DNA of 64,000 bases, from contig NZ_CP045997.1 of the NCBI RefSeq assembly GCF_010233585.1, positions 2,107,237 through 2,171,236 on the forward strand. Direction: 5' to 3'. How positions within the stretch are numbered: position 1 is the first letter of the stretch; each line of letters starts with the position of its first letter. The notes beneath the pieces were generated by a model. The model was given only the letters and a program-made list of their open reading frames with translations. It was not told where the DNA came from and did not search any database. Positions 52,586 to 61,817 of this stretch are shown here, piece by piece. The stretch comes from Spirosoma endbachense (GTDB lineage Bacteria > Bacteroidota > Bacteroidia > Cytophagales > Spirosomataceae). The translations under genes were made by a program, and so were the position numbers.

Positions 52586-52645
52586 AACTCGTCAAACAAA
52601 AAACACCGAGCCTGAATGTGCCCGGTGTTTTTTGTTTGACGAGTT
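52586..52645. terminator. bidirectional rho-independent terminator, 23-bp perfect stem
   Basis: The arms 52586-52608 and 52623-52645 are exactly complementary, with a 14-nt loop. The stem is A/T-rich with CACCG/CGGTG at the top, and a T-run lies in the right arm (GGTGTTTTTTG), giving an A-run on the left, so it can work in both directions. It lies between the converging hydrolase and GT2 genes. Confidence 0.85.
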
Positions 52646-52651
52646 AAAAAA

Positions 52652-53431
52652 TCACAGCTTTTTGATGTAAATATCGTAGTTGTATTTAAGTTGTCTATAC
52701 ACATACCGTACCACCACCAGAACCTGATTTTTGCTCACTCCCCACTTTTTCAGGCTATAGGTACTGGGCTCTGTCTGGGTGTTTTTCTGATCAAAAAGCT
52801 GTTTGAATTCGTTGAAAAACAACCCCCTACCCTTGTGTTGAATAAAGGAAACACACATCCAGTACTCAGTTTTATCAGGAGCCAGTCCTTCTACGTAGCG
52901 GCCAAATTTCTCCAGAAATGAACTACGGCGTAAGTGCGGGTGATCGCTGTAATAGTAAATTTTGGTATAATTCGTATCCCATATCGATGGAATAACCATC
53001 TCGGAGAACTGGTTATCATAAGGCTTTAAGTACGCGTAGGGATAATACGCATAAAACCGAATAATATCGAATTCGGGATGTTCATTAATGATCTTTAACG
53101 ATTCTACCAGCCGATCCGGAAAGGCAGGTTTAGGCTCAAAATCTTCCTGAATATAGAGCGTATACGGCGTCTGAACAGCCTCCTGGCCTTTGTTTATATT
53201 ATTCCCTAAGCCTTTGTTTTTGGGCGTCGAAATCATCCGAAAGGAAAACTCTTCCTGAAGCTTTTTCAGATAATTACGGTGTTCTTCTTTACTACCGTCG
53301 TCCGACACAACTATTTCGCCAAACTGGCAATTCAACCGTCGGAAGCTAGTCAGCAGATTCTCCAGCGACTGTGACCGATTATAGTGCGTCACCAGGAGTG
53401 TAACGTCAGGAAAATAGTAATTCTGTTGCAT
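52652..53431 (-). CDS. glycosyltransferase family 2
   Basis: 259 residues. A GT-A fold: VTLLVTHYNRSQSLENLL at the start, IVVSDDGSKEE as the nucleotide-binding part, and the metal-binding QEDFEP in place of a DxD. No transmembrane segment or signal peptide. Such enzymes transfer a sugar from an activated donor, probably to an exopolysaccharide repeat unit in this locus. It is the last gene of the polysaccharide block, separated from the T9SS type B gene by a 298-bp spacer with a palindromic element, so it may have its own promoter. Confidence 0.88.
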   Translation of the reverse strand: MQQNYYFPDVTLLVTHYNRSQSLENLLTSFRRLNCQFGEIVVSDDGSKEEHRNYLKKLQEEFSFRMISTPKNKGLGNNINKGQEAVQTPYTLYIQEDFEPKPAFPDRLVESLKIINEHPEFDIIRFYAYYPYAYLKPYDNQFSEMVIPSIWDTNYTKIYYYSDHPHLRRSSFLEKFGRYVEGLAPDKTEYWMCVSFIQHKGRGLFFNEFKQLFDQKNTQTEPSTYSLKKWGVSKNQVLVVVRYVYRQLKYNYDIYIKKL

Positions 53432-53533
53432 TAATATGATTTTGTGGACAGGATAGACGCATGAAGCTGGTTTTCCCTAAATTATCTGGACTAGGTAAAT
53501 GATGAGCGGTCACGTTTACGAATTGACTTTACC

Positions 53534-53624
53534 AGGACTTTCGCCCAGCAGTAGCACTGTGCCACGGTTCATTGGGAGCATCATCACTAACCGTGGTACA
53601 GTGATACCGCTGGGCAAAAGTCCT
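53534..53624. repeat. 36-bp imperfect inverted repeat (copy 2 of the palindromic element)
   Basis: The arms 53534-53569 and 53589-53624 are 36 bp with four mismatches and a 19-nt loop. Outer ends (AGGACTTTCGC...) and inner ends (...GTGCCACGGTT) match those of the palindrome at 39941-40019, while the middle differs. It lies between the GT2 gene (start 53431) and the T9SS type B gene (end 53730). No coding sequence is seen in it. Confidence 0.8.
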
Positions 53625-53729
53625 ATTTCCATTAACGCAACTTATCAAAAAAACGCTGGACTTCCAACGTCAAAGCAACCAGACTCGCTCTCTAATCGGC
53701 TGATCTAGAGAAAGGCAGGCACTATTTTA

Positions 53730-55229
53730 TTAACGAACCAACATCACCCGCCCGCTACGAGCGTAATGGCGTTCCTGATTCTGGTTATTCAAAACACTAT
53801 AATCAAGGGTCCAGGCATAGATCCCGTCCGGACAGGGCCGATTTTGAAACATACCATCCCAGGCCAGATCGGCCTGCTTGCTTACAAATATGACACTCCC
53901 CCACCGATCATAAACGCGAAAGGAATAGGCCGTAAACGTACCCGCATGAATGACAATCAGGTTATCATTAACCGCATCGTTATTGGGCGAAAATGCATCG
54001 GGTACATAAACATCTTCCAGGTGGCAGTTCTGGGTCGACACGTTTACCGTGTCTCGGTACGTACACCCGCCCAGGTTTGTTTCCAGCCAATAAACCCCGG
54101 CTGCATTGACCGTTAGCTGCCGGTTTGTGCTCCGATCCGACCACACAAACGAAGTTCCTGCGGGCAGCGGGTCAGGCACCTGAAGCACCTGCGACGTGCC
54201 TGCACAAACGGCCAGATCATTACCCAGACTGAAGGGCGCATCAGGACGCCCATTGACAACAAGCACATTAGACTCGGCCGAACATTGTGACCGACCAATG
54301 GCATTGGCGTTAATTGGCTGGGCATTTCGGAGCCGATAATACGTGCGGCCAACCCGCACTGGATTAATCGTATAGGTTGCCTGACCGGTTCCCGGAACGG
54401 GCGTCCAATTGACATTATCCTGACTCTGTTGCCACGAATAAACCGGATTTGGATAGCCTACAGCAGCTCCGACACTGAGTGTCAGGCGTGTATCGGCGCA
54501 GACCGTTGTTTCAGAAGCCGATGAATTGGCGAACTGAATGGTCAGGTTTGGGTGAACCGGGCGGAAGCCAATATCGTCAATCGCCAGATCGTTACCACAG
54601 CCACCCAGACCTTTATTGATCAGTTTAACAACAATGTCGTTGGTGTTAGTCTGGATAACGAACTGCATCGAAAGCTGCACCCAGACAGGAGTTACTGAAC
54701 GGGAAACAGCCGGCTGGATTACCTCTTTGATCAGCGTTCCATCTGCCTGCTCTACCCGCATTGCTATGATCGGGTCGCGAAGGCTAAATTCATCACAGGG
54801 CCCAGGCTGCAATACCTTGTTAATATTCAGTACCCACAACGAAAATTCGTACGTAACACCAGGGCACAGACCCATTGCTTTCTGGCTAAAAAACTCGCTG
54901 GGCTGATAGAACGCGTTGACAACAAACATATTACCTTTCACGTCGCCGGGCGTGTGATCTTCCCGCACCCGGTGCCAGGCATCACCATGACAACTATTGG
55001 CTACGGTATCCATCAAGGTATATTCGCCATCATTGGGGCAGGGATTGCTGGTATAGGCAAATGTAGTTTGCCCTTGTGGTAACGCTCCGCGCGGCCCGGC
55101 ACCAAATGTTTCGCAAATGATTGCCCCCTGGCTACACTGCGCCCGACTATCCACACGGGCAGTCAGTAGCAGCAGAAATAGTGGGACGATCCAGCACAGG
55201 AAAGCCGACTTGCATTGACACACGAGCAT
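53730..55229 (-). CDS. T9SS type B (gliding-motility C-terminal domain) surface protein
   Basis: 499 residues from ATG 55229 (an in-frame TTG at 55235 is less likely). A signal peptide (core FLLLLTARVDSRAQ), a galactose-binding-like domain (about 30-235), Ig-like segments (YSWQQSQDNVNWTPV) and a C-terminal gliding-motility-type domain (VYVPDAFSPNNDAVNDNL, YDRWGSVIF) that ends at Arg-Ser-Gly-Arg-Val-Met-Leu-Val-Arg. Such proteins are exported by the type IX system and fixed to the surface. It stands inside the polysaccharide locus on the same strand, 26 bp from the acyltransferase-GT2 fusion gene. Ligand unknown. Confidence 0.9.
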   Translation of the reverse strand: MLVCQCKSAFLCWIVPLFLLLLTARVDSRAQCSQGAIICETFGAGPRGALPQGQTTFAYTSNPCPNDGEYTLMDTVANSCHGDAWHRVREDHTPGDVKGNMFVVNAFYQPSEFFSQKAMGLCPGVTYEFSLWVLNINKVLQPGPCDEFSLRDPIIAMRVEQADGTLIKEVIQPAVSRSVTPVWVQLSMQFVIQTNTNDIVVKLINKGLGGCGNDLAIDDIGFRPVHPNLTIQFANSSASETTVCADTRLTLSVGAAVGYPNPVYSWQQSQDNVNWTPVPGTGQATYTINPVRVGRTYYRLRNAQPINANAIGRSQCSAESNVLVVNGRPDAPFSLGNDLAVCAGTSQVLQVPDPLPAGTSFVWSDRSTNRQLTVNAAGVYWLETNLGGCTYRDTVNVSTQNCHLEDVYVPDAFSPNNDAVNDNLIVIHAGTFTAYSFRVYDRWGSVIFVSKQADLAWDGMFQNRPCPDGIYAWTLDYSVLNNQNQERHYARSGRVMLVR

Positions 55230-55255
55230 AGCCAATGATGTTGAACGACAATTCC

Positions 55256-57226
55256 CTAATTATTCAATGATGTTTTGGTATCGTGAGGAGGTTGCGCAAC
55301 GAACATACTGCTAAACCGCCGGAGCTCATTGGCAATACGCACAAAGAGCGTTCGCGAGAAACTACCATCCTTTTCGAGCGTTCGCGTACCTGTCCAGGCG
55401 CGGGCTTTGGCCGATTTCACCTGCTTAACGCTTCCATAATTCATCAGGTCAAAACACATACGACCGTCTTCGCCCCGAATTTTATGCATCACATAACCAA
55501 CTTTCAGGCCGTATTCTCTGATGTAACCGATGCTTATTCCGTAGGCGTTCAGGTGCGGCCGTTTCATGTGCCGAACCTCGGCAATACCATCCTTCAGCGT
55601 TTCAAGGATCGATAGTTTCCAGCGCGAGAAGCCCTTTTCGGGAGTCGGGATAAACGAATAACGACCATAAACACAAACAACGCCCGGCTGCTGTAATACG
55701 GCCATCATTTCACTAACCCAATCGGGTGGGTAGAGACCGTCGGCATCGGCTGTCAGAATATATTTCCCCCGTGCGTTCTCCAAACCCATCTGGCGAGCGG
55801 GGCCCCATCCCTGAATCGGTTGAAATACACTACGAACATGCAGGTTGTCCAGCGTCTTCTGCATCTGATCGGTCGAGTTGTTGTTAACGACCACAATTTC
55901 AAAGGGTATGTCGGTTTTCATCTTCGCCAGCGAAGCAACGCTACGAAGTATGTTCACCTCCTCGTTCCAGCCCGGAATAACCACACTAACCAGCGGATCA
56001 TGGCTTTGAACAGCATCAAGATCACGGTTGATTCTATCAAAAACCGATTTCGGAACCTCGTCGAATGTAGCGTAGGGATAGTTGAATTCACTAATCCAGG
56101 CAGGCGCTTTGAGAATATTCATACTCCAATTGTGTTTAGGATTGAGACTAGCTATGGTCATGTTGTCAGACGACCTTTGGGGCCGCTTCGGTGTGGGCGA
56201 CTGGAGAATCAATTCAATGTGGCGATAGGTGAAAACAGACAGCAGATGCACAAAGCCCAGACAACTGAGCACATAGAATAACTCACCGATTGTGGTATGG
56301 TGTACTTTGATAATCTTGAACAGAAGCAGGTCCATGATAGCCAGCACAATCGTATGATTCAGGTAATACGAATACGATAGCTTGCCCAGAAACTCCAGTC
56401 GATCGATCGCCAGAAATTTGGAAATAGCCCCTGTTTCACGCGAAAAGGCAATAATCACGATGGCAAACAGAAGTGGCATCATCCAGCTTTCGGAATGGGT
56501 AAATGACCGAACTGAAAAAATGGTCAGACCCAGTATAATGCCCTCTGTTGCCGTACTCTGCCAGTAACCGAAACCTGATGATAGCTGACGGCTAATCCGA
56601 TACGAAACCATGCCAATCAGGAAGCTGTAGAGGCACCGAACGAATCCGTAATCGTAATTATAAATAATGCTGCCATGATGCTGCACAATGAACCAGGCCA
56701 ATAGGCTGAAACCAATGATGCAGATTAACAATACGTTTTTTCGAAACAGCACCAGCCACAGTGCCCAGACAATGTAGGTGTAGAATTCAACGCTAATACT
56801 CCAGCTGGGGCCATTCCAGGTCACTCGATCAAATAGGCCAAGCGATTGGGTTAGGGTCAGGTTTGCCAGAAACGAAATCAGGGTTTTGTCATCGGCAAAT
56901 ACAGGATTGGATAAACGAACGACGTATCGGTCAATGCCGAAGCGAACGATTTCAAAGAGTAAGACCAGTAGCAGCGTGAAAAGATGAAGCGGGTAAAGTC
57001 GTTTAAATCGTTTACTGACAAATGGCTTTATGCTTCTCAGATCGGTAATTTTATTAAAGTTGCTGTGAGTCATTACAAACCCCGACAGCACAAAAAAGAA
57101 ATCAACAAAAATGTCACTCTTTGCGATAAAGACATTGTCTGACAATAGATTAAGATGCTGCATATGGAATAAAATAACCATAATGGCAGCTATGCCCCGA
57201 AAAGAATCTACCGCTCGAAACCTCAT
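55256..57226 (-). CDS. acyltransferase family 3 fused to glycosyltransferase family 2
   Basis: 656 residues. About 1-345 is an integral-membrane acyltransferase 3 domain (OafA/YrhL type): RAVDSFRGIAAIMVILFHMQ with catalytic-type Arg and His, then FFFVLSGFVMTHSN and many helices. About 413-640 is a GT2 domain (VSVVIPGWNEEVNILRS, IVVVNNNSTDQMQKTL, and ADADGLYPPDW carrying the metal-binding DxD). A linker of about 60 residues joins them; an internal ATG at codon 356 could allow a separate GT2 product. The fusion would let one membrane protein acylate and glycosylate the polysaccharide unit. It overlaps the preceding GT4 gene by 4 bp (ATGA). Confidence 0.88.
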   Translation of the reverse strand: MRFRAVDSFRGIAAIMVILFHMQHLNLLSDNVFIAKSDIFVDFFFVLSGFVMTHSNFNKITDLRSIKPFVSKRFKRLYPLHLFTLLLVLLFEIVRFGIDRYVVRLSNPVFADDKTLISFLANLTLTQSLGLFDRVTWNGPSWSISVEFYTYIVWALWLVLFRKNVLLICIIGFSLLAWFIVQHHGSIIYNYDYGFVRCLYSFLIGMVSYRISRQLSSGFGYWQSTATEGIILGLTIFSVRSFTHSESWMMPLLFAIVIIAFSRETGAISKFLAIDRLEFLGKLSYSYYLNHTIVLAIMDLLLFKIIKVHHTTIGELFYVLSCLGFVHLLSVFTYRHIELILQSPTPKRPQRSSDNMTIASLNPKHNWSMNILKAPAWISEFNYPYATFDEVPKSVFDRINRDLDAVQSHDPLVSVVIPGWNEEVNILRSVASLAKMKTDIPFEIVVVNNNSTDQMQKTLDNLHVRSVFQPIQGWGPARQMGLENARGKYILTADADGLYPPDWVSEMMAVLQQPGVVCVYGRYSFIPTPEKGFSRWKLSILETLKDGIAEVRHMKRPHLNAYGISIGYIREYGLKVGYVMHKIRGEDGRMCFDLMNYGSVKQVKSAKARAWTGTRTLEKDGSFSRTLFVRIANELRRFSSMFVAQPPHDTKTSLNN

Positions 57227-58350
57227 ACTGTAACGCGTTTTATCGCCTGTGGACTGACTAATGACCTGTATACGTCCAACGTTTGATCAATTGATTTTTG
57301 AAGCGGAAAATCGGCGAGCCGCTTCGTACCTTTTTCGACCAATTGGGCTTTCAGGCTCGAATTGGTCAATGTAGTTTCCAGCTTGTCAACCAGATCGTCG
57401 ACGGCCGTGGGTTCGAAATACACCGCAGCATCGACAGCTACCTCCCGAAAACACTCGGTATCACTGAGCAGTATCGGGCACCGGGCTTTAAATGCTTCCA
57501 GAATGGGCAACCCAAATCCCTCATAAAGCGAAGGATACACGAATAATTGCGCGTTTTGATACAGAAAATTGAGTTGTTCGTCAGTGGCATTAATGTGTCG
57601 TACCCGATCCGTCAGGCCCAGCCGATCAAGGAATTCACGATCCGCAATTTCCAGCCTTCCTCCTCCGGTCAGCACAACGTGCAGATCCGGAAAACGGTGA
57701 GCCAGATGCTGGAAAGCCTTCATAAACAGATAAAAGTTTTTATAACCACTGCGATCGCCCACAAACAACAGGTACTGTTTGGGCAGATTTTCTACCGGCT
57801 GAACCAGCAGTGGTGACTCGATATCGATGCCATGATAGATAACCGACACTTTCGCCGGATCGACCCTGAACATATCGAGCAAGTCTTTTCGGGTCGTATT
57901 CGAGATGGTTATAATCGAATCGGCCCGCTCAATATTCAATCGCTTGTTATGGGTAAGTGGGTCCTGCGCCCAGAAATATTCGGGCAGGGCCTCATGGGTC
58001 ATGTCATGAACCGTTATGACCAGCGGCTTTTTTAACTGCTTGAAAAAATAAGGATGGTAATAGGTGGGATGAAATACATCGAACTCCGACTTTTCGAGCA
58101 GCCACTTGCAATAAAGCTGATTCAGTTGCACGTCGTAGCGCTCGTTGCGGCTCAAAATACGATCAGGCAGACGTCCTTTTAGTGACAGAGGTTCGTCCTG
58201 GATATAGTGATTTTTAGCGTGCAGAACACCTAACAGGTAGGTCATATCTTCAGTACGCTTAATGCCCTGGATTATATTCGCGAAATAGCGACTAATACCA
58301 CCGTACTTCTGCGTACTGAATTTCTGGTGATCAATGAAAACATTTAGCAT
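57223..58350 (-). CDS. glycosyltransferase family 4 (GT-B fold)
   Basis: 375 residues. The C-terminal GT4 nucleotide-sugar-binding segment carries the E-x7-E motif EGFGLPILE, and the N-terminal Rossmann half begins FIDHQKFSTQKYGGISRY. Retaining GT4 enzymes use UDP- or GDP-sugars. No membrane helix. It starts 38 bp downstream of the GT11 gene and overlaps the acyltransferase-GT2 gene by 4 bp, so it is translated with it as part of exopolysaccharide repeat-unit assembly. Confidence 0.92.
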   Translation of the reverse strand: MLNVFIDHQKFSTQKYGGISRYFANIIQGIKRTEDMTYLLGVLHAKNHYIQDEPLSLKGRLPDRILSRNERYDVQLNQLYCKWLLEKSEFDVFHPTYYHPYFFKQLKKPLVITVHDMTHEALPEYFWAQDPLTHNKRLNIERADSIITISNTTRKDLLDMFRVDPAKVSVIYHGIDIESPLLVQPVENLPKQYLLFVGDRSGYKNFYLFMKAFQHLAHRFPDLHVVLTGGGRLEIADREFLDRLGLTDRVRHINATDEQLNFLYQNAQLFVYPSLYEGFGLPILEAFKARCPILLSDTECFREVAVDAAVYFEPTAVDDLVDKLETTLTNSSLKAQLVEKGTKRLADFPLQKSIDQTLDVYRSLVSPQAIKRVTV

Positions 58351-58388
58351 AATGAGTCAGCAGTTGGAGAGGTAGACGCAAGTCGTAG

Positions 58389-59264
58389 TTAAAGGGCAAG
58401 CCAGGTCGACGGAACCAGGTCTTTTGTATTCCAGGTTGGCTGTTTCCGGTACCACCGCTTTGGCGTAATGACCAGCTTATCTGGATTCGGATTAAGCCAG
58501 GCCCCCCACCAGCTGAATGAACTATTGGCAATGATATGGTGCCGACATCGACTCATTAGCACCAGGTCTGCCACATCGCCATCCGGGCCACTGTTTCGAA
58601 CAAAAACGGTATTGTCGGGTAGTGGCAGATTTTCCTGCACCCAGACCTGATCATCACTGAAGACGTAGAAACGAGGATTTTTCACTTGCCCTAGTATCTG
58701 ATCAAGTGCCTGCTGGTAGTAGTCAATTCCCACAAAACCAAACGTCTGGCTAAACTCCGGATGATTTACATAATCGCCACGCCGGATGTGAACAGAAATC
58801 GGCATGGAAGCCATGCTGATTGACTCCACGTAGCTGTTAAATTCGGGGCTGGGTGTTGAGGTCAATGTCAACTCTTGACGAATCGCGTCGGCACTCTCCC
58901 GAAAGTATTCTTCTGACTGCCAGAATCCATCCAGCGTAATAAAGCTGGCTCTGGCCTGCACAATGTGTTTATCGAAGTGAAAGTGTTTTTCTTTCAGAAA
59001 CAGAAAAAACGGTCGTAAACTACGATTTGGTAACACCTTTGTAGCCTTTGATACATACTGGATGAGAGGAGAATCCTGAAGTATATGAAACGGAGCCGCA
59101 AAGTGCCCAAGCTTAAAAGCCCGTGGTGTATCAGTATCGTAGGTATAGTCGTAGTAGCTCAGATCCAGATATAAAGTAGTCTTGTTTTTCAGTGACAGGT
59201 GCCGAGCGGCCGCGTACTGAAAAAGTTGATTTCCTAAGCCGCTGGTTATTCTACTGATAATCAT
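58389..59264 (-). CDS. GT11 alpha-1,2-fucosyltransferase-like enzyme
   Basis: 291 residues from ATG 59264, where GT11 proteins usually begin (MIISRITSGLGNQLFQYAAA); ATG 59288 would add eight residues. The donor-binding motif HIRRGDY (about 159-165) and the C-terminal ANSSFSWWGAWLNP are characteristic. GT11 enzymes transfer L-fucose (sometimes galactose) to the 2-position of a sugar. Its presence suggests that the polysaccharide contains fucose, but no GDP-fucose synthesis gene is in the window. Confidence 0.9.
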   Translation of the reverse strand: MIISRITSGLGNQLFQYAAARHLSLKNKTTLYLDLSYYDYTYDTDTPRAFKLGHFAAPFHILQDSPLIQYVSKATKVLPNRSLRPFFLFLKEKHFHFDKHIVQARASFITLDGFWQSEEYFRESADAIRQELTLTSTPSPEFNSYVESISMASMPISVHIRRGDYVNHPEFSQTFGFVGIDYYQQALDQILGQVKNPRFYVFSDDQVWVQENLPLPDNTVFVRNSGPDGDVADLVLMSRCRHHIIANSSFSWWGAWLNPNPDKLVITPKRWYRKQPTWNTKDLVPSTWLAL

Positions 59265-59411
59265 TTTGGCATCATGACATTGTTTCAACCATTAACTATG
59301 CGCAATAGTAACCTATTAACATATACTAAGCCGCATTAGTCAATTCTATGCTGTTTAAAAATACTACATATATCTATATCTAAAAAATGATAAATTAAAT
59401 ATCATTCGAAA

Positions 59412-60377
59412 TTAATAGTTGTCACTTAAATGTTTTAATACCTCTGCCCGATCGCGGGCGTGTAAAATGGTCGCACCCGACAGTTTTGGAAACAAATTCT
59501 GGTATTCATTAAAATGATGCTCCATTCCCCAATTTGGATTCGACAGGATAATGTTGGCTCCTCCGAAGCAACTTGCCAGGGCTGCGGTTCCGCCATGCAT
59601 CGAAATAAAGTGATCAGAATTGGCATACACCATCAGTTGCAGGTGATTGTAATTATTGACCACAGTTGGATGATAACGGGCATAAAGGTCATCCATCAGG
59701 ATTACTTCCGGATGAGTTTCCCGCAACCAGGTATGTTCATTCAATTGCATCGTTTCGCTGTTATCCTGTACGATCTGGGTTGGTAGGGGTCGATTGTAAA
59801 CGATCTGGTACTTAGCGCCATAATCGCGAATGATCTGATCGAGGGTTGGAATATCCAGAAAATTAATGGGCGGCTGGTCCCACTCAATATTGTATTTATT
59901 GGCAATAACCAGCAGGGGTTTATCATAAACGAAAATATCGTTCCGATACTGGGCTTTGTAAGGAACCTGAGCCCAGTTTCGGAAACTATAGGAGTTACTA
60001 TGGGTCATGTTTGGCACATCATAATGCGCATACGACTCCGTCCAGATTCGCTTGTCAAACCGCTCTTCGTGATTGGGGCTAAAAAAATAGAATTCTTTCG
60101 TTTGCTTAGCCCCGATCGTTTTACTTAATGTTCCATTTAAGTAATGCCAATAAGCAAATGGTAACACATAACGCAACTCCTGATCGAACTCTCCGTGATA
60201 GCTAATCACTTTATACTGTTTCCTGAGCACATAATCGTGTATTACATAGCGCCCCTGAACCAGCTTACAGTAGTAGTTGTCGCGCACGAAATAGCTCAGA
60301 TCCTTTCGGAGCCGGGGATATTTCAGACGGGCGACTACATACAAAGATTTCAGAATGAGCTGTTGCATACTAAGCAT
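59412..60377 (-). CDS. putative glycosyltransferase of unknown family
   Basis: 321 residues, no signal peptide. The end of the protein has a glycosyltransferase-like nucleotide-binding segment: MVYANSDHFISMHGGTAAL, then ASCFGGANIILSNPN, where a small residue-rich loop could hold the diphosphate. I cannot assign a family. It is 3 bp downstream of the flippase gene and in a run of polysaccharide genes, so a sugar-transfer role is inferred from position as much as from sequence. The spacer to the GT11 gene (59289-59411) is A+T-rich. Confidence 0.6.
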   Translation of the reverse strand: MLSMQQLILKSLYVVARLKYPRLRKDLSYFVRDNYYCKLVQGRYVIHDYVLRKQYKVISYHGEFDQELRYVLPFAYWHYLNGTLSKTIGAKQTKEFYFFSPNHEERFDKRIWTESYAHYDVPNMTHSNSYSFRNWAQVPYKAQYRNDIFVYDKPLLVIANKYNIEWDQPPINFLDIPTLDQIIRDYGAKYQIVYNRPLPTQIVQDNSETMQLNEHTWLRETHPEVILMDDLYARYHPTVVNNYNHLQLMVYANSDHFISMHGGTAALASCFGGANIILSNPNWGMEHHFNEYQNLFPKLSGATILHARDRAEVLKHLSDNY

Positions 60378-60380
60378 AGA

Positions 60381-61817
60381 TTAACTGGCTTTCCCAAACG
60401 TTTTCAGTTCGGCAAGTGGGTACTTAAATCGGATTGTCAGGGTTATATAAATCAATGCCCCGATTGCTATCTGTGCAATGGTATTAAACACATTGATTGA
60501 ATCCGCGTAGAATTTATAAAGCTCAATGGCTCCCACCATAAGCAGGCAGAAGAGAACCGGCTTGGCTATATTCTGCGCAAACTCCTTCATGAACGGGCCA
60601 ATAAGCGAATGAACAATGCGGAAGTTAATCAGCAAATTAGCTAAAGTGGCCAGTAAAAAAGCCGAAGCAATGCCAACCACGCCCCAATACTGAGCCAGCA
60701 CATACACGAGCGGTATCTTGATAAACAGCGTAATCACGTTCAGGTAAAAGAGCAGTTTCGGTTTTCCCTTCGAAAAAGCCAGTGTGAAAAGCGGATTGCT
60801 CAGCGAAGAGAAAATGCTGACGAAAACAAAAATCCGGATAAGCAGGATCGTTGGCTCCCAACCGGGCCCATAAAATAACGGCACTACGCTATCGGCCGTG
60901 ATAAACAAACCTGCCAGCAACGGCAGATTGATATAACTGAGCAAATCCAGAATGGTCAGATACGACTTTTTAAGTTCATTCGCATCTCCTTTAAGACGGG
61001 CTAAAATGGGGTAGGCCACTTGCAGAATAATCGGACTGAGTCGAGTAATGGGAAAAACAGCCAGTTGAGAAGCCAGTGTATAATAACCCAGTGGCTTCAC
61101 GCCAAGCATCCCTCCCACCAGAATATTATCTGAATTGGCCTGAATGAAGCCAACAATACCATCGCCTACATTATAGAGCCCAAATCGCAGGTGATCTTTG
61201 ATCAGATTCAAATCAAATTTCAGTATCGGCGAAAACAGCTTCAGACCATACACCATCTGAAGGACCGACTTGGCCGCCTGCTGCGCCAGCTGCCCATAAA
61301 TCAGCGATAATTCGGCGAAGCCCGTGTAGGCCAGCACGATGGTAACGGCCGTTCCGGCTATTGTGCCCGTAATATCGATACTGGCTACCGCCTTGAATCG
61401 TAACTCTTTCTGAAGCAGAAACAGGTAAATCTGCCCTACGTAGACAATGATGAAATACAGCGACGACAGTTTGATGACCTTTTCCAGCCGCGGCTCCTTG
61501 TAGTAAGCCACAACCAGTGGCCAACTGAAGAATACCACAACACCAATGAACAGTCCAAGCCCCAGGTTCAGCAGATAGATTGTCGATAATACCTCCCGGT
61601 CTTCCTCCTGCTTATAAATAATTGAGTTGGAGAATCCGAGGTTGGCAAAAATGCCAAAAAAAGCGATCATAAGCGTGCTGACGCTAACGATTCCAAAGAC
61701 CGACGGCTCCAGCAACCGGGCCAGAATGGCCACCTGGCCAAACTGGAACACGGTGGAAATAGCCGTCGATGTACTCATCCACTTACCACCACTAATCGCC
61801 TGTTGCTTATGACTCAT
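60381..61817 (-). CDS. wzx-like: polysaccharide flippase (Wzx/MOP family)
   Basis: 478 residues with about 12-14 transmembrane helices and no catalytic motif. The opening GGKWMSTSTAISTVFQFGQVAILARLLEP and the helices that follow are typical of the WzxC-type MOP transporters that flip lipid-linked oligosaccharide across the inner membrane. It overlaps the chain-length gene by 4 bp (61814-61817, ATGA), implying translational coupling, and is followed after 3 bp by the putative glycosyltransferase. Confidence 0.9.
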   Translation of the reverse strand: MSHKQQAISGGKWMSTSTAISTVFQFGQVAILARLLEPSVFGIVSVSTLMIAFFGIFANLGFSNSIIYKQEEDREVLSTIYLLNLGLGLFIGVVVFFSWPLVVAYYKEPRLEKVIKLSSLYFIIVYVGQIYLFLLQKELRFKAVASIDITGTIAGTAVTIVLAYTGFAELSLIYGQLAQQAAKSVLQMVYGLKLFSPILKFDLNLIKDHLRFGLYNVGDGIVGFIQANSDNILVGGMLGVKPLGYYTLASQLAVFPITRLSPIILQVAYPILARLKGDANELKKSYLTILDLLSYINLPLLAGLFITADSVVPLFYGPGWEPTILLIRIFVFVSIFSSLSNPLFTLAFSKGKPKLLFYLNVITLFIKIPLVYVLAQYWGVVGIASAFLLATLANLLINFRIVHSLIGPFMKEFAQNIAKPVLFCLLMVGAIELYKFYADSINVFNTIAQIAIGALIYITLTIRFKYPLAELKTFGKAS

